Shown here: positions 45,439 through 55,246 of the stretch, piece by piece | Position numbering within the stretch: the first letter of the stretch is position 1 | Layout: every line of letters starts with the position of its first letter | Assembly: GCF_023370775.1 (NCBI RefSeq) | Contig: NZ_JAMCCQ010000005.1 | Location: 186,001 to 250,000, forward strand | Direction of reading: 5' to 3' | Source of the DNA: Marivita sp. GX14005 | GTDB lineage: Bacteria; Pseudomonadota; Alphaproteobacteria; Rhodobacterales; Rhodobacteraceae | Length of the DNA: 64,000 nucleotides | The notes under the pieces: generated by a model | The model's input: only the letters and a program-made list of their open reading frames with translations | Told to the model about the DNA's origin: nothing | Databases searched by the model: none | Position numbers and translations under genes: made by a program

Positions 45439-46062
45439 TCATCCAGGCCAGGCAAGGCCGAAACCGCGAATGCCATCGAGCACGAATTGCACCGATAGAG
45501 CGGCCAGCAGCATCCCCAGAAGCCGTGTGACGACGACGATCCCCGTCTTGCCCAAAGCATGTTCGATCAGATTGGCACTCAGAAAGAAGGCGAAGACCAT
45601 CGCCAGCACGGCCACCATCACGGCAAGCACCGAAATCATGCCGATCGTGCCCTCCGCTTCGCCCACGAGCAGGATGATCGAGGCGATCGCGCCGGGGCCG
45701 GCAATTAGCGGAATCGCGATGGGAAAGACCGACGGATCGGGCACATCCTCCACATCCGCCTTGTCGTCGCGCCGCTTGGTGCGCCGCTCGAACAGCATGT
45801 CGAGCGCGGTCAGGAACAGCAAGATACCCCCCGCGATCCGAAAGGCGGGCATCGAGATGCCGATGAAGCCCAGAACCTGCTCGCCGAAGAACGCAAAGAG
45901 AAAGAGCAATACGGCCGCGATCACCGAGGCGCGAATCCCGATGACCCTGCGCTCCTGCACCGACATGCCCGGCGTGAGCGCGATAAAGACGGGCGTGAGC
46001 CCGATCGGATCGATCACCACGAAAAGCGTCACGAAAGCGGATATGAGAAAGGCACCGTCCAT
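45439..46062 (-). CDS. MarC-family membrane protein
   Basis: 207 residues with six membrane helices. MarC-family blocks: FVVIDPIGLTPVFIALTPGMS, AGGILLFLTALDMLF, and FPIAIPLIAGPGAIASIILL. Function unknown despite the name; E. coli MarC is not part of the mar response. ATG 46062 is preferred to 46098 since the extra residues are basic shadow sequence. Confidence 0.9.
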   Translation of the reverse strand: MDGAFLISAFVTLFVVIDPIGLTPVFIALTPGMSVQERRVIGIRASVIAAVLLFLFAFFGEQVLGFIGISMPAFRIAGGILLFLTALDMLFERRTKRRDDKADVEDVPDPSVFPIAIPLIAGPGAIASIILLVGEAEGTIGMISVLAVMVAVLAMVFAFFLSANLIEHALGKTGIVVVTRLLGMLLAALSVQFVLDGIRGFGLAWPG

Positions 46063-46110
46063 CCGCACGCCCCTATGGCGGCGCGCGGCGCTTGGCAAGG
46101 GGGCGGCGCG

Positions 46111-47970
46111 TCAGACCTGCGGCGCTTCGGCCGCCTCCAGACGTTCGAGCGCCGCTTCCCAAAGCGCCTCCGCGCGATGAAGCCCCTCCATCACCTCGGC
46201 ATATTTGCGGTTCCAGGTCTCCAGCTCGCCCTTGCGTGCATCCTCATAGAGCGCCGGATCGGCAAGCTTGGCGGCAAGCTGTTCGCGCATCGCCTCGATC
46301 TTTTCCACCCGTGCCTCGCATTTGCGCAGATCCGCGCGCAGCGCCAGCATCGCGTCGCGGTCGGGGCGGGCAGGGCGTGTCGCTTTCGGCTTTTCGGATT
46401 TCGCCGTTTTGTCCGGGGCAAGCAGCATCGCGCGATAGGCGTCGAGATCGTCCTCATAGGGGGCAACGCGCCCGTCCTGGACCAGCCACAGCCGGTCCGC
46501 GACCATCGACAGAAGGTGCATGTCGTGGCTCACGAGGATCACCGCGCCGGAATAGGCGGTCAGCGCCTCCACCAGCGCCTCGCGGCTTTCGATATCGAGA
46601 TGGTTCGTCGGCTCGTCGAGAATGAGCAGATGCGGCGCATCCAGCGTCGCCAGCAGCAGCGACAGCCGCGCCTTCTGACCGCCCGACAGCCGCCCGACCT
46701 CGGTTTCGGCCTGCGCCGCCATCAGCCCGAAGCCCGCCAGCCGCGCCCGGTGCCGTCCCGGCAGTTCATCCGGGCGCGCCCGCCGCAGATGATCGAGCGG
46801 CGTTTCATCCACATGCAGCTCGTCCACCTGGTGCTGCGCAAAGAACCCGATGCGCAGCTTGGATGACCGCGTGATCCGCCCCGCCATCAGCGGTAGCCGG
46901 TCCGACAGCAGCTTGGCGAGCGTCGACTTGCCCTGACCGTTCCGCCCCAGAAGCGCGATCCGGTCGTCCTGATCGATCCGCAGGTCGAGCTTGCGCAGCA
47001 CCTCCGTCTCGCCATAGCCGGTCACGCCGTTCTCGACCCGGATGATCGGCGGCGACAGCTCATCCGGCTGCGGAAAGGTGAATACCCGCTTCGCCGCCTC
47101 CTCGGGCGCGGTGACCATGTCCATCCGCGCGATCGCCTTGAGCCGCGATTGCGCCTGCTTGGCCTTGTCGGCCTTATACCGGAACCGGTCTACATAGGAT
47201 TGCAGATGCGCCACGCGCGCCTGCTGCTTCTTGGCTACCGCCGCCGCCTGCGCGCGCCGCTCGGCGCGCTGTCGGGCGAACTGGTCGTAAGGCCCCTGGT
47301 AGAAGGTCAGCCTGCGATCCTCCAGATGCAGGATCGCCCCGACCGCGCGGTTCAAAAGCCCCCGGTCATGGCTGATGACAATCACCGTATGGGGATAGCG
47401 CGCCAAGTAGCTCTCCAGCCAGAGTGCCCCTTCGAGATCGAGATAGTTGGTCGGCTCATCCAAAAGCAGCAGATCGGGCTGCGCGAAAAGCACCCCCGCC
47501 AAGGCCACCCGCATCCGCCAGCCGCCCGAAAAGGCGCTGCAGGGCATCGCCTGCTCGGCATCGCCGAATCCCAGCCCCTTGAGGATCGATGCCGCCCGCG
47601 CCTCCGCCGACCAAGCATCGATATCCGCGAGCCGCGTCTGCACCTCGGCGATCCGCGCCCCATCCGTCGCCGTCTCGGCCTCCGCCATCAACGCTGCGCG
47701 CTCGGTATCGGCCGCGAGAACCGTATCGAGCAGCGAGACCTCCGATCCCGGCACTTCCTGGCTCACCCCGCCGATCCGCGCGCCCCTGGGCACCGAAATC
47801 GCGCCGCCCTCCAGCGCCAGCTCGCCGCGGATCAGCCGGAAAAGCGTCGTCTTGCCCGCCCCGTTCGGCCCCACCAGCCCGACCTTGTGCCCATCGGGAA
47901 TGACCGCTGTCGCGCCCTCGAAGAGCGGCCGGCCCTCGACCGAATAGGTGATGTCCTCGATCTTCAACAT
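46111..47970 (-). CDS. ABC-F family ATP-binding protein (YheS/Uup-like)
   Basis: 619 residues with two ABC domains and no membrane part. Walker A copies: GPNGAGKTT (about 35) and GRNGQGKST (about 335). Signature motifs: FSGGWRMR and LSGGQKAR. Walker [13 protein letters not shown] and [12 protein letters not shown]. The ABC-F linker lies between the domains and a C-terminal coiled coil (about 545-610) resembles Uup/YheS. ABC-F proteins bind the ribosomal E site and relieve stalling. The start is Met 47970; the longer frame lacks similarity. Confidence 0.94.
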   Translation of the reverse strand: MLKIEDITYSVEGRPLFEGATAVIPDGHKVGLVGPNGAGKTTLFRLIRGELALEGGAISVPRGARIGGVSQEVPGSEVSLLDTVLAADTERAALMAEAETATDGARIAEVQTRLADIDAWSAEARAASILKGLGFGDAEQAMPCSAFSGGWRMRVALAGVLFAQPDLLLLDEPTNYLDLEGALWLESYLARYPHTVIVISHDRGLLNRAVGAILHLEDRRLTFYQGPYDQFARQRAERRAQAAAVAKKQQARVAHLQSYVDRFRYKADKAKQAQSRLKAIARMDMVTAPEEAAKRVFTFPQPDELSPPIIRVENGVTGYGETEVLRKLDLRIDQDDRIALLGRNGQGKSTLAKLLSDRLPLMAGRITRSSKLRIGFFAQHQVDELHVDETPLDHLRRARPDELPGRHRARLAGFGLMAAQAETEVGRLSGGQKARLSLLLATLDAPHLLILDEPTNHLDIESREALVEALTAYSGAVILVSHDMHLLSMVADRLWLVQDGRVAPYEDDLDAYRAMLLAPDKTAKSEKPKATRPARPDRDAMLALRADLRKCEARVEKIEAMREQLAAKLADPALYEDARKGELETWNRKYAEVMEGLHRAEALWEAALERLEAAEAPQV

Positions 47971-48169
47971 GGCCCCGCCCTTACCAACGCCCGCGCGGAC
48001 AAACCAGCGCTTCCCTTTCTTCTTGTCGAAAATATCCTGGGGGTTTGGGGATCGTTCAATTTTCGCCATTGGTTCAAGAACAATGGACGATGCCCCCAAT
48101 CAGACGCCTTCCATATGCGAAACGCCCATGCTAACCGGCGCGCCATCACATAACCAACGGAGCACGCCA

Positions 48170-48592
48170 ATGGCCCTTGAACGCACCCTTTCGATCATCA
48201 AACCCGACGCCACCCGCCGCAACCTCACCGGCAAGATCAACGCCAAGTTCGAAGATGCCGGCCTGCGCATCATCGCGCAAAAGCGCATCAAGCTGACCAA
48301 GGACCAGGCCGGCCAGTTCTATGCCGTCCATGCCGAGCGCCCCTTCTATGACGAGCTGTGCGAATTCATGGCCTCCGAGCCGGTCGTCGTGCAGGTGCTC
48401 GAAGGCGAAGGCGCGATCGCGAAGAACCGCGAAGTCATGGGCGCGACCAACCCGGCCGACGCCGCTCCCGGCACGATCCGCGCGGAATTCGCCGAATCCG
48501 TCGGCGAGAACTCGGTTCACGGCTCCGACGCGCCGGAAACCGCCAAGGAAGAAATCGCCTTCTTCTTCTCCGGCCTCGAATTGGTCGGATAA
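48170..48592 (+). CDS. ndk: Nucleoside diphosphate kinase
   Basis: 140 residues, full NDK. Begins [23 protein letters not shown]; the phosphohistidine active site is [16 protein letters not shown] with the catalytic His. GGAG precedes the ATG at 48170. Balances NTP and dNTP pools. Confidence 0.97.
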   Translation: MALERTLSIIKPDATRRNLTGKINAKFEDAGLRIIAQKRIKLTKDQAGQFYAVHAERPFYDELCEFMASEPVVVQVLEGEGAIAKNREVMGATNPADAAPGTIRAEFAESVGENSVHGSDAPETAKEEIAFFFSGLELVG

Positions 48593-48675
48593 GCCATTGC
48601 CAGCCGGGCCGGGAACACCCCGGCCCGCCGCTGCGTTTTTCCCGCATCCGGGATCGACGAAAGGCGGGCCGCACC

Positions 48676-49581
48676 GTGCCGCATGATCACCACCATATAG
48701 ACGAAAATACCGGCGACACCCGGCTGATCTGGGCCGTCGCGGTCAACCTCGGGCTGACCGTCGCCCAGATCGTCGGCGGCGTACTTTCCGGCTCGCTCGC
48801 GCTGATCGCCGATGCGCTGCACAACCTGTCGGACGCGGCCTCTCTCGTCATCGCCTTCGCCGCGCGCAAGATCGCGCGGAAGGGCGCGACCGAAGCGATG
48901 ACCTTCGGCTATGGCCGCGCCGAGGTCGTGGCTGCGCTCATCAACTACACCACGCTGATCCTGCTTGGGCTCTATCTATGCTACGAGGCGGCGATGCGCC
49001 TGATTTCGCCCGAAGGCGTCGATGGCTGGCTGGTCGTCATCATCGCCGGCATCGCGCTCGTGGTCGATCTGGTGACTGCAGCGCTGACCTACGCCATGTC
49101 GAAGGACAGCGTGAACATCCGCGCGGCCTTCCTGCACAACCTCGCCGACGCGCTGGGATCGGTCGCCGTGATCCTCGCGGGCACGCTGATCCTGCTCTTC
49201 GACTGGCGGATCGTCGATCCGCTCGTGACCTTCGCCATCGCCGGCTACATCCTGTGGATGTCATTTGCCGAGATCGGCGGCGTGATCCGCATCCTGATGC
49301 TGGGCGCGCCCGAGGATAGCGATGTCACCGCGCTACTTCGCGATCTGCGCGGCATTGACGGCGTTCGCGCCATCCACCACGCACATTTGTGGCAGATGCA
49401 GGAAAACGAAACCGCGCTGGAGGCGCATGTCGTGCTGGACGAGGGCCGCTGGCCGGACGCCGACAGCATCAAGGCGCAGCTGAAGTCTGCCCTGGCGCGT
49501 GCCGGGATTCACCATTCCACGCTCGAACTGGAATGCGCGCGCCACGCCTGCAACGATGCACAGGTGATCGGCCACTCCTGA
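48676..49581 (+). CDS. Cation diffusion facilitator (zinc/cobalt/cadmium efflux, CzcD-like)
   Basis: 301 residues from GTG 48676 (MPHDHHHIDENTGDTRL). Six membrane helices with the metal sites HxxxD in IADALHNLSDAASL and FLHNLADALGS, and a C-terminal cytoplasmic domain (IDGVRAIHHAHLWQMQENE). The histidine-rich N terminus is typical of zinc exporters of the CzcD/ZitB group. AGGCGG lies before the GTG. Metal specificity is inferred. Confidence 0.92.
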   Translation: MPHDHHHIDENTGDTRLIWAVAVNLGLTVAQIVGGVLSGSLALIADALHNLSDAASLVIAFAARKIARKGATEAMTFGYGRAEVVAALINYTTLILLGLYLCYEAAMRLISPEGVDGWLVVIIAGIALVVDLVTAALTYAMSKDSVNIRAAFLHNLADALGSVAVILAGTLILLFDWRIVDPLVTFAIAGYILWMSFAEIGGVIRILMLGAPEDSDVTALLRDLRGIDGVRAIHHAHLWQMQENETALEAHVVLDEGRWPDADSIKAQLKSALARAGIHHSTLELECARHACNDAQVIGHS

Positions 49582-49598
49582 CGGGTGTTGAGCCACCA

Positions 49599-49627
49599 TT
49601 GCGCAAACCGGGCTTAAGCCGTATACT
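49599..49627 (+). promoter_or_regulatory. Sigma-70 promoter of the cysS leader
   Basis: TTGCGC (49599-49604), a 17-base spacer and TATACT (49622-49627). Transcription should begin about seven bases on, at or next to the A of the leader ATG at 49635. Confidence 0.75.
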
Positions 49628-49634
49628 CTGCGCC

Positions 49635-49676
49635 ATGACCGCCAATGCCACTCATATCTGCTGCATTATCCGCTAA
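49635..49676 (+). CDS. Cys-Cys leader peptide MTANATHICCIIR upstream of cysS
   Basis: A 13-residue frame with two consecutive Cys codons (9-10), ending 84 bases before cysS. The -10 box ends seven bases before its ATG, so it is probably translated from a leaderless mRNA. Downstream, GGCGGGC (49684-49690) can pair with GCCCGCC (49728-49734), followed by GCGAGTTTTCC. Ribosome stalling at Cys codons could change this fold and so control cysS. The sequence evidence is position, promoter and codons; no homology check was possible. Confidence 0.68.
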   Translation: MTANATHICCIIR

Positions 49677-49760
49677 TCTTACAGGCGGGCCGGTCTTTCT
49701 ATTCCATTGCCGAGACGAAGTTGATACGCCCGCCGCGAGTTTTCCCGCGAGGACGCACCA

Positions 49761-51116
49761 ATGACGATCCGCCTGACCAACACCGCGACGCGCCGCAAGG
49801 AAGAGTTCGTGCCGCTCGATTCCGGCAATGTGCGCATGTATGTTTGCGGACCGACGGTTTATGACCGGGCGCATTTGGGCAACGCGCGGCCCGTGGTCGT
49901 CTTCGACGTGCTCTTCCGGCTGCTGCGCCATGTCTATGGGGCCGATCACGTCACCTATGTGCGCAATTTCACCGATGTGGACGACAAGATAAACGCCCGC
50001 GCGTCCGAGAGCGGCCGCTCCATCGGCGAGATCACCGAGGAAACGACGCGCTGGTATCTGGAGGACATGGCCGCCATCGGCGCGCTGGAGCCGACCCACA
50101 TGCCCCGCGCGACGCAATATATCGACCAGATGATCGCCATGATCGAGGATCTGATCGCGCGCGGCCACGCCTATGAGGCCGAGGGCCATGTGCTTTTCGC
50201 GGTGGACTCGTGGAAGGAGGGCTACGGCAAGCTCTCGGGCCGCTCTGTCGATGACATGATCGCCGGCGCGCGGGTCGAGGTCGCGCCCTACAAGCGCGAT
50301 CCGATGGATTTCGTCATGTGGAAGCCCTCCCCGGACGATCTGCCGGGATGGGACAGCCCCTGGGGCCGGGGCCGCCCCGGCTGGCATATCGAATGTTCGG
50401 CCATGGCCTTTGACCTGCTAGGCGAGGAATTCGACATCCACGGCGGCGGCAACGACCTGATGTTCCCGCACCACGAGAACGAGATCGCGCAGAGCAAGTG
50501 CGCCGGCCACGGCTTTGCCCGCTACTGGCTGCATAACGAGATGCTGCAGGTCGAAGGGCGCAAGATGTCCAAATCGCTGGGCAATTTCTTCACCATCCGC
50601 GACCTGCTCGATCAGGGCGTGCCGGGCGAGGTGATCCGGTTTGTGTTCCTGTCCACGCATTACCGCAAGCCGATGGATTGGACGGAAAAGAAGCGCGAGG
50701 AAGCGGAGGCGACGTTGCGCAAGTGGCGGGCGCTGACCGACGGGGTTGCGCCCGGACCAATGCCTGCCGAGGTTCTTGACGCGGTATCGGATGATCTGAA
50801 CACCGCAGGCGCTATCTCAGCTCTGCACAAGCTGGCCGGCGGGGGCGACCTGCCCGGCCTTGTTGCCGGGGGGCGCATGTTGGGGCTTCTGACGGAAGAA
50901 ATCGGGGGGTGGGACAGCGTTTCGGTGGATCTCTCGACCTATGCCAAACAGCTTGCAGATTTGCGTGACACTGCGATGCGGACCAAGGATTTTTCCTCTC
51001 TCGATGCGATGAAATCCGCATTGACCAAGGCGGGCGTCGAAGTGCGGATGTCCAAGGCAGGGGTCGATCTGGTTCCCGGATCGGATTTCGACGCGAGCAA
51101 GCTGGAGAAAATATGA
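49761..51116 (+). CDS. cysS: Cysteine--tRNA ligase
   Basis: 451 residues, class I synthetase. The zinc Cys is in [12 protein letters not shown], the HIGH motif is [19 protein letters not shown] follows, and KMSKS appears in [13 protein letters not shown]. The distal zinc ligands are in WHIECSAMA and the [17 protein letters not shown] loop. Charges tRNA-Cys. Preceded by a Cys-Cys leader peptide. Confidence 0.97.
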   Translation: MTIRLTNTATRRKEEFVPLDSGNVRMYVCGPTVYDRAHLGNARPVVVFDVLFRLLRHVYGADHVTYVRNFTDVDDKINARASESGRSIGEITEETTRWYLEDMAAIGALEPTHMPRATQYIDQMIAMIEDLIARGHAYEAEGHVLFAVDSWKEGYGKLSGRSVDDMIAGARVEVAPYKRDPMDFVMWKPSPDDLPGWDSPWGRGRPGWHIECSAMAFDLLGEEFDIHGGGNDLMFPHHENEIAQSKCAGHGFARYWLHNEMLQVEGRKMSKSLGNFFTIRDLLDQGVPGEVIRFVFLSTHYRKPMDWTEKKREEAEATLRKWRALTDGVAPGPMPAEVLDAVSDDLNTAGAISALHKLAGGGDLPGLVAGGRMLGLLTEEIGGWDSVSVDLSTYAKQLADLRDTAMRTKDFSSLDAMKSALTKAGVEVRMSKAGVDLVPGSDFDASKLEKI

Positions 51117-51171
51117 TGGCGCTCCGCTCGAACCACGTTGCACGGCGACCCTTCGCATTCAAGGATGACCG

Positions 51172-52788
51172 ATGACCCGCGAGCGCCTGACCCTTTACGA
51201 CACAACCTTGCGCGACGGGCAGCAGACGCAGGGCGTGCAGTTCTCCACCCCCGAGAAGCTGCGCATCGCTGCCGCGCTCGACGCGCTGGGGATCGACTAT
51301 ATCGAAGGCGGCTGGCCCGGTGCGAACCCGACCGACAGCGCGTTTTTCGACGAGATCGGCGAGACCCGCGCGACGATCACCGCCTTCGGCATGACCAAAC
51401 GCGCCGGGCGCTCGGCCGGTAATGACGAGGTGCTGGCCGCGGTGATGAACGCGGGAACGCGCTCGGTCTGCCTTGTCGGCAAGACGCATGACTTTCACGT
51501 CACCGAAGCGCTTGGCATCGGGCTTGACGAGAATGTCGAGAATATCCGCGCCTCGGTGGAGCATATCGTGGCCGAGGGGCGCGAGGCGCTCTTCGATGCA
51601 GAGCATTTCTTTGACGGCTACAAGGCCAATCCCGATTACGCGCTCGCCTGCATCAAGGCCGCGCATGACGCTGGCGCGCGCTGGGTCGTGCTGTGCGATA
51701 CCAATGGCGGCACGCTGCCCGGCGAGGTGGCGCAGATCACGCGCGCGGTGATCGATGCCGGAATTCCGGGCAAAAACCTGGGTATCCACACCCATAACGA
51801 CACCGAAATGGCCGTCGCCGCCACGCTGGCCGCCGTCGATGCCGGGGCGCGGCAGATACAAGGCACGCTGAACGGGCTGGGCGAGCGCTGCGGCAACGCG
51901 AACCTGACGGCGCTCATCCCGACGCTGCTACTGAAAGAGCCCTATGCCAGCCGCTACGAGACCGGCATCGCGGTGGACGCGCTTGAAGGCATGACGAAGA
52001 TCAGCCGGATGCTGGACGAGGTGCTCAACCGCGTGCCGTTCAAGCAGTCGGCCTATGTCGGCTCTTCGGCCTTTGCGCACAAGGCCGGTTTGCACGCCAG
52101 CGCGATCCTGAAGAACCCGGCGACCTATGAGCATGTCGATCCGGCCATCGTCGGCAACCGGCGGATCATCCCGATGTCGAACCAGGCGGGGCAGTCAAAC
52201 CTGCGCCGGCGGCTGGCCGAGGCGGGGATCGAAGTGCCGGACCGCGACCCGGCGCTTGCGCGCATCCTCGACCGGATCAAGACGCGCGAGGCGGAAGGCT
52301 ATTCCTATGACACCGCGCAGGCCAGTTTCGAGCTTCTGGCGCGCGACGAGCTGGGTCAATTGCCGGAGTTTTTCGAGGTCAAGCGCTACCGGGTGACGGT
52401 GGAGCGGCGCAAGAACAAGTATAACCGCATGATTTCCCATTCCGAGGCGGTCGTGGTGGTGAAGGTCGATGGGGTCAAGAAACTGTCCGTCAGCGAATCG
52501 ATGGACGCGGACGGCAATGACCGCGGCCCGGTGAACGCGCTCGCCAAGGCGCTGGCCAAGGATCTGGGGCGCTATCAGAGCGCCATCGACGATATGCGGC
52601 TGGTGGATTTCAAGGTGCGGATCACGCAGGGCGGCACCGAAGCCGTCACCCGCGTCATCATCGACAGTGAGGACGGGCAGGGGCGGCGCTGGTCCACCGT
52701 CGGGGTCAGTGCGAATATCATCGACGCAAGTTTCGAGGCGCTGCTCGACGCGGTACGCTGGAAGCTTTTGCGCGACGGGCCGGCATGA
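51172..52788 (+). CDS. cimA: Citramalate synthase
   Basis: 538 residues. An HMGL-like catalytic barrel starts LTLYDTTLRDGQQTQGVQFSTPEKL, with HTHNDTEMAVA and GTLNGLGERCGNANL, and a C-terminal LeuA-type regulatory domain (about 400-530, DFKVRITQGGTEAVTRVII). The length and the QTQGVQFS segment match CimA of the cyanobacterial/Geobacter type rather than 2-isopropylmalate synthase. It condenses pyruvate and acetyl-CoA to (R)-citramalate for isoleucine synthesis without threonine deaminase. The stop overlaps the next start. Confidence 0.93.
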   Translation: MTRERLTLYDTTLRDGQQTQGVQFSTPEKLRIAAALDALGIDYIEGGWPGANPTDSAFFDEIGETRATITAFGMTKRAGRSAGNDEVLAAVMNAGTRSVCLVGKTHDFHVTEALGIGLDENVENIRASVEHIVAEGREALFDAEHFFDGYKANPDYALACIKAAHDAGARWVVLCDTNGGTLPGEVAQITRAVIDAGIPGKNLGIHTHNDTEMAVAATLAAVDAGARQIQGTLNGLGERCGNANLTALIPTLLLKEPYASRYETGIAVDALEGMTKISRMLDEVLNRVPFKQSAYVGSSAFAHKAGLHASAILKNPATYEHVDPAIVGNRRIIPMSNQAGQSNLRRRLAEAGIEVPDRDPALARILDRIKTREAEGYSYDTAQASFELLARDELGQLPEFFEVKRYRVTVERRKNKYNRMISHSEAVVVVKVDGVKKLSVSESMDADGNDRGPVNALAKALAKDLGRYQSAIDDMRLVDFKVRITQGGTEAVTRVIIDSEDGQGRRWSTVGVSANIIDASFEALLDAVRWKLLRDGPA

Positions 52789-53561
52789 TCTTCGACGACG
52801 ATCTGACCGCCTGTGCGCAGCTGGTCGAGCGCGGCGATCCCGATCGTTTCGCGGCGACCATGGCGGCGCCCGTTGGGGCGCGTGCAGTGCTGTTTCCGAT
52901 CTACGCGTTCAATATCGAGATCTCGCGCGCGCCCTGGGTGACGAAAGAGCCGATGATCGCCGAGATGCGACTGCAATGGTGGACAGATGCGCTGGAGGAA
53001 ATCGCGTCCGGCGGGGTGGTGCGGCGGCACGAGGTGGTGACCTCGCTCGCGCATGTGCTGGACGCAGAGGCCGCGCACCAGTTGCAGCGCGCCGTCGAGG
53101 CGCGGCGCTGGGATGCCTATCGCGCGCCGTTCGAGGACGAGGCGGGGTTCACTGCGTATATCGAGGACACTTCCGCCGCGCTGCTTTTGGCGGCGGCGCA
53201 AGCGCTTGAGGGCGCGATGCCAGAAGCGCTGCGCGATCTCGGCTACGCGTCGGGGCTTGCGCAATTCCTGCGCGCGGTGCCCGAGCTTGAGCGGCAGGGG
53301 CGCATCCCGCTGATTGACGGGCGCCTGGATGCCTTGCGCGCCCTGGCGCAAGGCGGGCTGGATCGGCTGGACGCTGCCCGCAGGGCGCGCGGCGATATCC
53401 CGCGCGGCGCGCGCGCGGTCGCGCTGGCCGCGTGGCAGGCCGGACCGATCCTGCAACAGGTCGCGGCAGCGCCGGAGAAGGTTGCCAACGGCACGCTGGG
53501 CCAATCGGACGCGCGCAAGAAGGCGCGCCTTATCTGGCAGGCGGCAACAGGCCGCTGGTAA
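52785..53561 (+). CDS. Squalene/phytoene-synthase-like protein, probably non-catalytic
   Basis: 258 residues with the all-helical squalene/phytoene synthase fold (FPIYAFNIEISRAPWVTKEPMIAEMRLQWWTDALEEI). The first Asp-rich motif is weak (TDALEE), and the second, normally DxxxD, is replaced by SGLAQFLRAVPELERQGRIPLI, which has no aspartate. This pattern is that of NDUFAF6-like proteins, which act in complex I assembly, rather than carotenoid enzymes. Overlaps cimA by ATGA. Confidence 0.82.
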   Translation: MIFDDDLTACAQLVERGDPDRFAATMAAPVGARAVLFPIYAFNIEISRAPWVTKEPMIAEMRLQWWTDALEEIASGGVVRRHEVVTSLAHVLDAEAAHQLQRAVEARRWDAYRAPFEDEAGFTAYIEDTSAALLLAAAQALEGAMPEALRDLGYASGLAQFLRAVPELERQGRIPLIDGRLDALRALAQGGLDRLDAARRARGDIPRGARAVALAAWQAGPILQQVAAAPEKVANGTLGQSDARKKARLIWQAATGRW

Positions 53562-53565
53562 GCGT

Positions 53566-53814
53566 TCAGAACGCGAGAGCGACACTGCAGCCGAGCCCGG
53601 TCGCCACCGCATCCATCGGATCAGCCACATCGTCGATCAATTCCTTGAGAATCCCGACCCCCACGGCGGCGGCGCAGCCCAGCGCCTTGTTGTCGGTCTG
53701 GGTCGTCACCGCATGCGACACTGCCGCGCCGGCGGCGAAATGCGCCGCCTTGTCGTAATGCTGGCAGGCGGCGAGCGCTGGAAGCGCGAGGATCAGGAAC
53801 AGAAATCGAGGCAT
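53566..53814 (-). CDS. Small lipoprotein
   Basis: 82 residues beginning MPRFLFLILALPALAAC: a lipoprotein signal with the LAAC lipobox and Cys17. The remainder is Gly/Ala-rich with one likely membrane-associated helix (AAHFAAGAAVSHAVTT, ending GLGCSVALAF). Unknown family; the KAAHFAAGAAVS... GILKELIDD pattern looks like a conserved Rhodobacterales protein. Convergent with the squalene-synthase-like gene. Confidence 0.72.
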   Translation of the reverse strand: MPRFLFLILALPALAACQHYDKAAHFAAGAAVSHAVTTQTDNKALGCAAAVGVGILKELIDDVADPMDAVATGLGCSVALAF

Positions 53815-53902
53815 ATGGCAGCACCGTCACGAGGAACAATACCGGAACATATGCCGCGCAAAAGTGAAGGTTGCGTTACCGGAGCCCGGAAAATCGCATC
53901 GA

Positions 53903-55141
53903 TCAGATCGCGTCGTCGCGCGGCCGCAAGGTGAGCCACAAAAGCGAGCCGCCGGCGAGCATCAGGAACGGCGCCATTGCCATGTTGACCGCGCTCCACC
54001 CCTCGACCGCCGTGCCGCCGGAGCAGTTGAGCAAACCGCCGGAGGCGAGCGAGGCGACCGTTACACCGCCAAAGACCAGCACATCGTTCATGCCCTGCAC
54101 GCGCCCGCGCTCATGCGGCTCATGCGCGGCGGTCAGCATGGTGGTCGCGCCGATGAAGCCGAAATTCCACCCCAGCCCCAGCAGGATCAGCGCGATGTAG
54201 AAATTCTCGATCGCGACGCCCTGAAGCGCGACCGCGCCCGCGCCGGCAAGGATCAGCAAGCCGGTGGCGAGGATCTTCTCCACTCCGAAGCGCACGATCA
54301 GGTGACCGGTAAAGAAAGACGGCGCGAACATCGCCAGCACATGCGCCGAGACGATATCGGCCGCATTCCCGGCGGTGTAGCCGCAGCCGACCACGGCCAG
54401 TGGCGTCGACGTCATCACGAGGTTCATCAGCGCGTAGGTGACCATGCCGCAGATGATCGCAACGGCGATGCGCGGGGTTTTCAGAAGCTCGATCCGCGAG
54501 CGGCCCTTCGGCGCGTCCTCGCTCGGAACCGGCGGTTTGGGAATATCGAGGAACAGGAACATCGCCGAGCCCACGATATTGAGCACGATCACCGCCAGAT
54601 AGGTGCCGAGGAAGGGCACGACATAGGCATCGTTGGTGGCCTTGACGAGTTGCGGCCCGATGATCGCCGCTGCCAGACCGCCGGCCATCACGTAGGAGAT
54701 CGCCTTGGGGCGGAACACCTCCGACGCGGTATCGGCCGCGGCGAACCGGTAGAACCCCTGCGCGGACATATAGATCCCGGTCAGGAAACTGCCGAGCAGG
54801 AAAATCGGGAACGAGGCGACGTATAGCCCGTAAGCGCCGATGGCCCCGCCCAGCGCGCCGCCCATTGCACCCACGGTAAAGCCCGCGCGCCGCCCGAACC
54901 GCTGCATGAAGGCGGAAATCGGCGTCGCGGTGACCATCGAGCCGAGCACGATGAGCGAGATCGGAAGCGTCGCGAAACAGATATTCGATGCGAGCGATTG
55001 CCCGGCCAGCCCGCCCACGGTGAAGAGCATGGGCATCTGCGCGCCCAGTATCGCCTGCGCGCAGACGAGCACGACCACGTTGCGCCGCGCGCGGCGGTTT
55101 TGACTGGCCTCTTCGGGATGGGCATGGTCAATGGTGCTCAT
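53903..55141 (-). CDS. Major facilitator superfamily transporter
   Basis: 412 residues with 12 membrane helices starting at Met 55141 (MSTIDHAHPEEASQNRR). MFS hallmarks: AFMQRFGRRAGF in loop 2-3 and a duplicated half fold. The middle cytoplasmic loop (about 195-215) is basic. Substrate unknown. The much longer open frame to 56179 is a shadow of the glycosylase and esterase genes. Divergent from the glycosylase gene. Confidence 0.88.
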   Translation of the reverse strand: MSTIDHAHPEEASQNRRARRNVVVLVCAQAILGAQMPMLFTVGGLAGQSLASNICFATLPISLIVLGSMVTATPISAFMQRFGRRAGFTVGAMGGALGGAIGAYGLYVASFPIFLLGSFLTGIYMSAQGFYRFAAADTASEVFRPKAISYVMAGGLAAAIIGPQLVKATNDAYVVPFLGTYLAVIVLNIVGSAMFLFLDIPKPPVPSEDAPKGRSRIELLKTPRIAVAIICGMVTYALMNLVMTSTPLAVVGCGYTAGNAADIVSAHVLAMFAPSFFTGHLIVRFGVEKILATGLLILAGAGAVALQGVAIENFYIALILLGLGWNFGFIGATTMLTAAHEPHERGRVQGMNDVLVFGGVTVASLASGGLLNCSGGTAVEGWSAVNMAMAPFLMLAGGSLLWLTLRPRDDAI

Positions 55142-55246
55142 GCGGCAAGACCTATGCCCGAATTCGAATGCTTGCAAGCGTTCCGGTGCCGCCCCGAAAC
55201 GCGCGCAAATGGGGCCGAACGGGGCGATGGTGAACGAGGTGACGGG

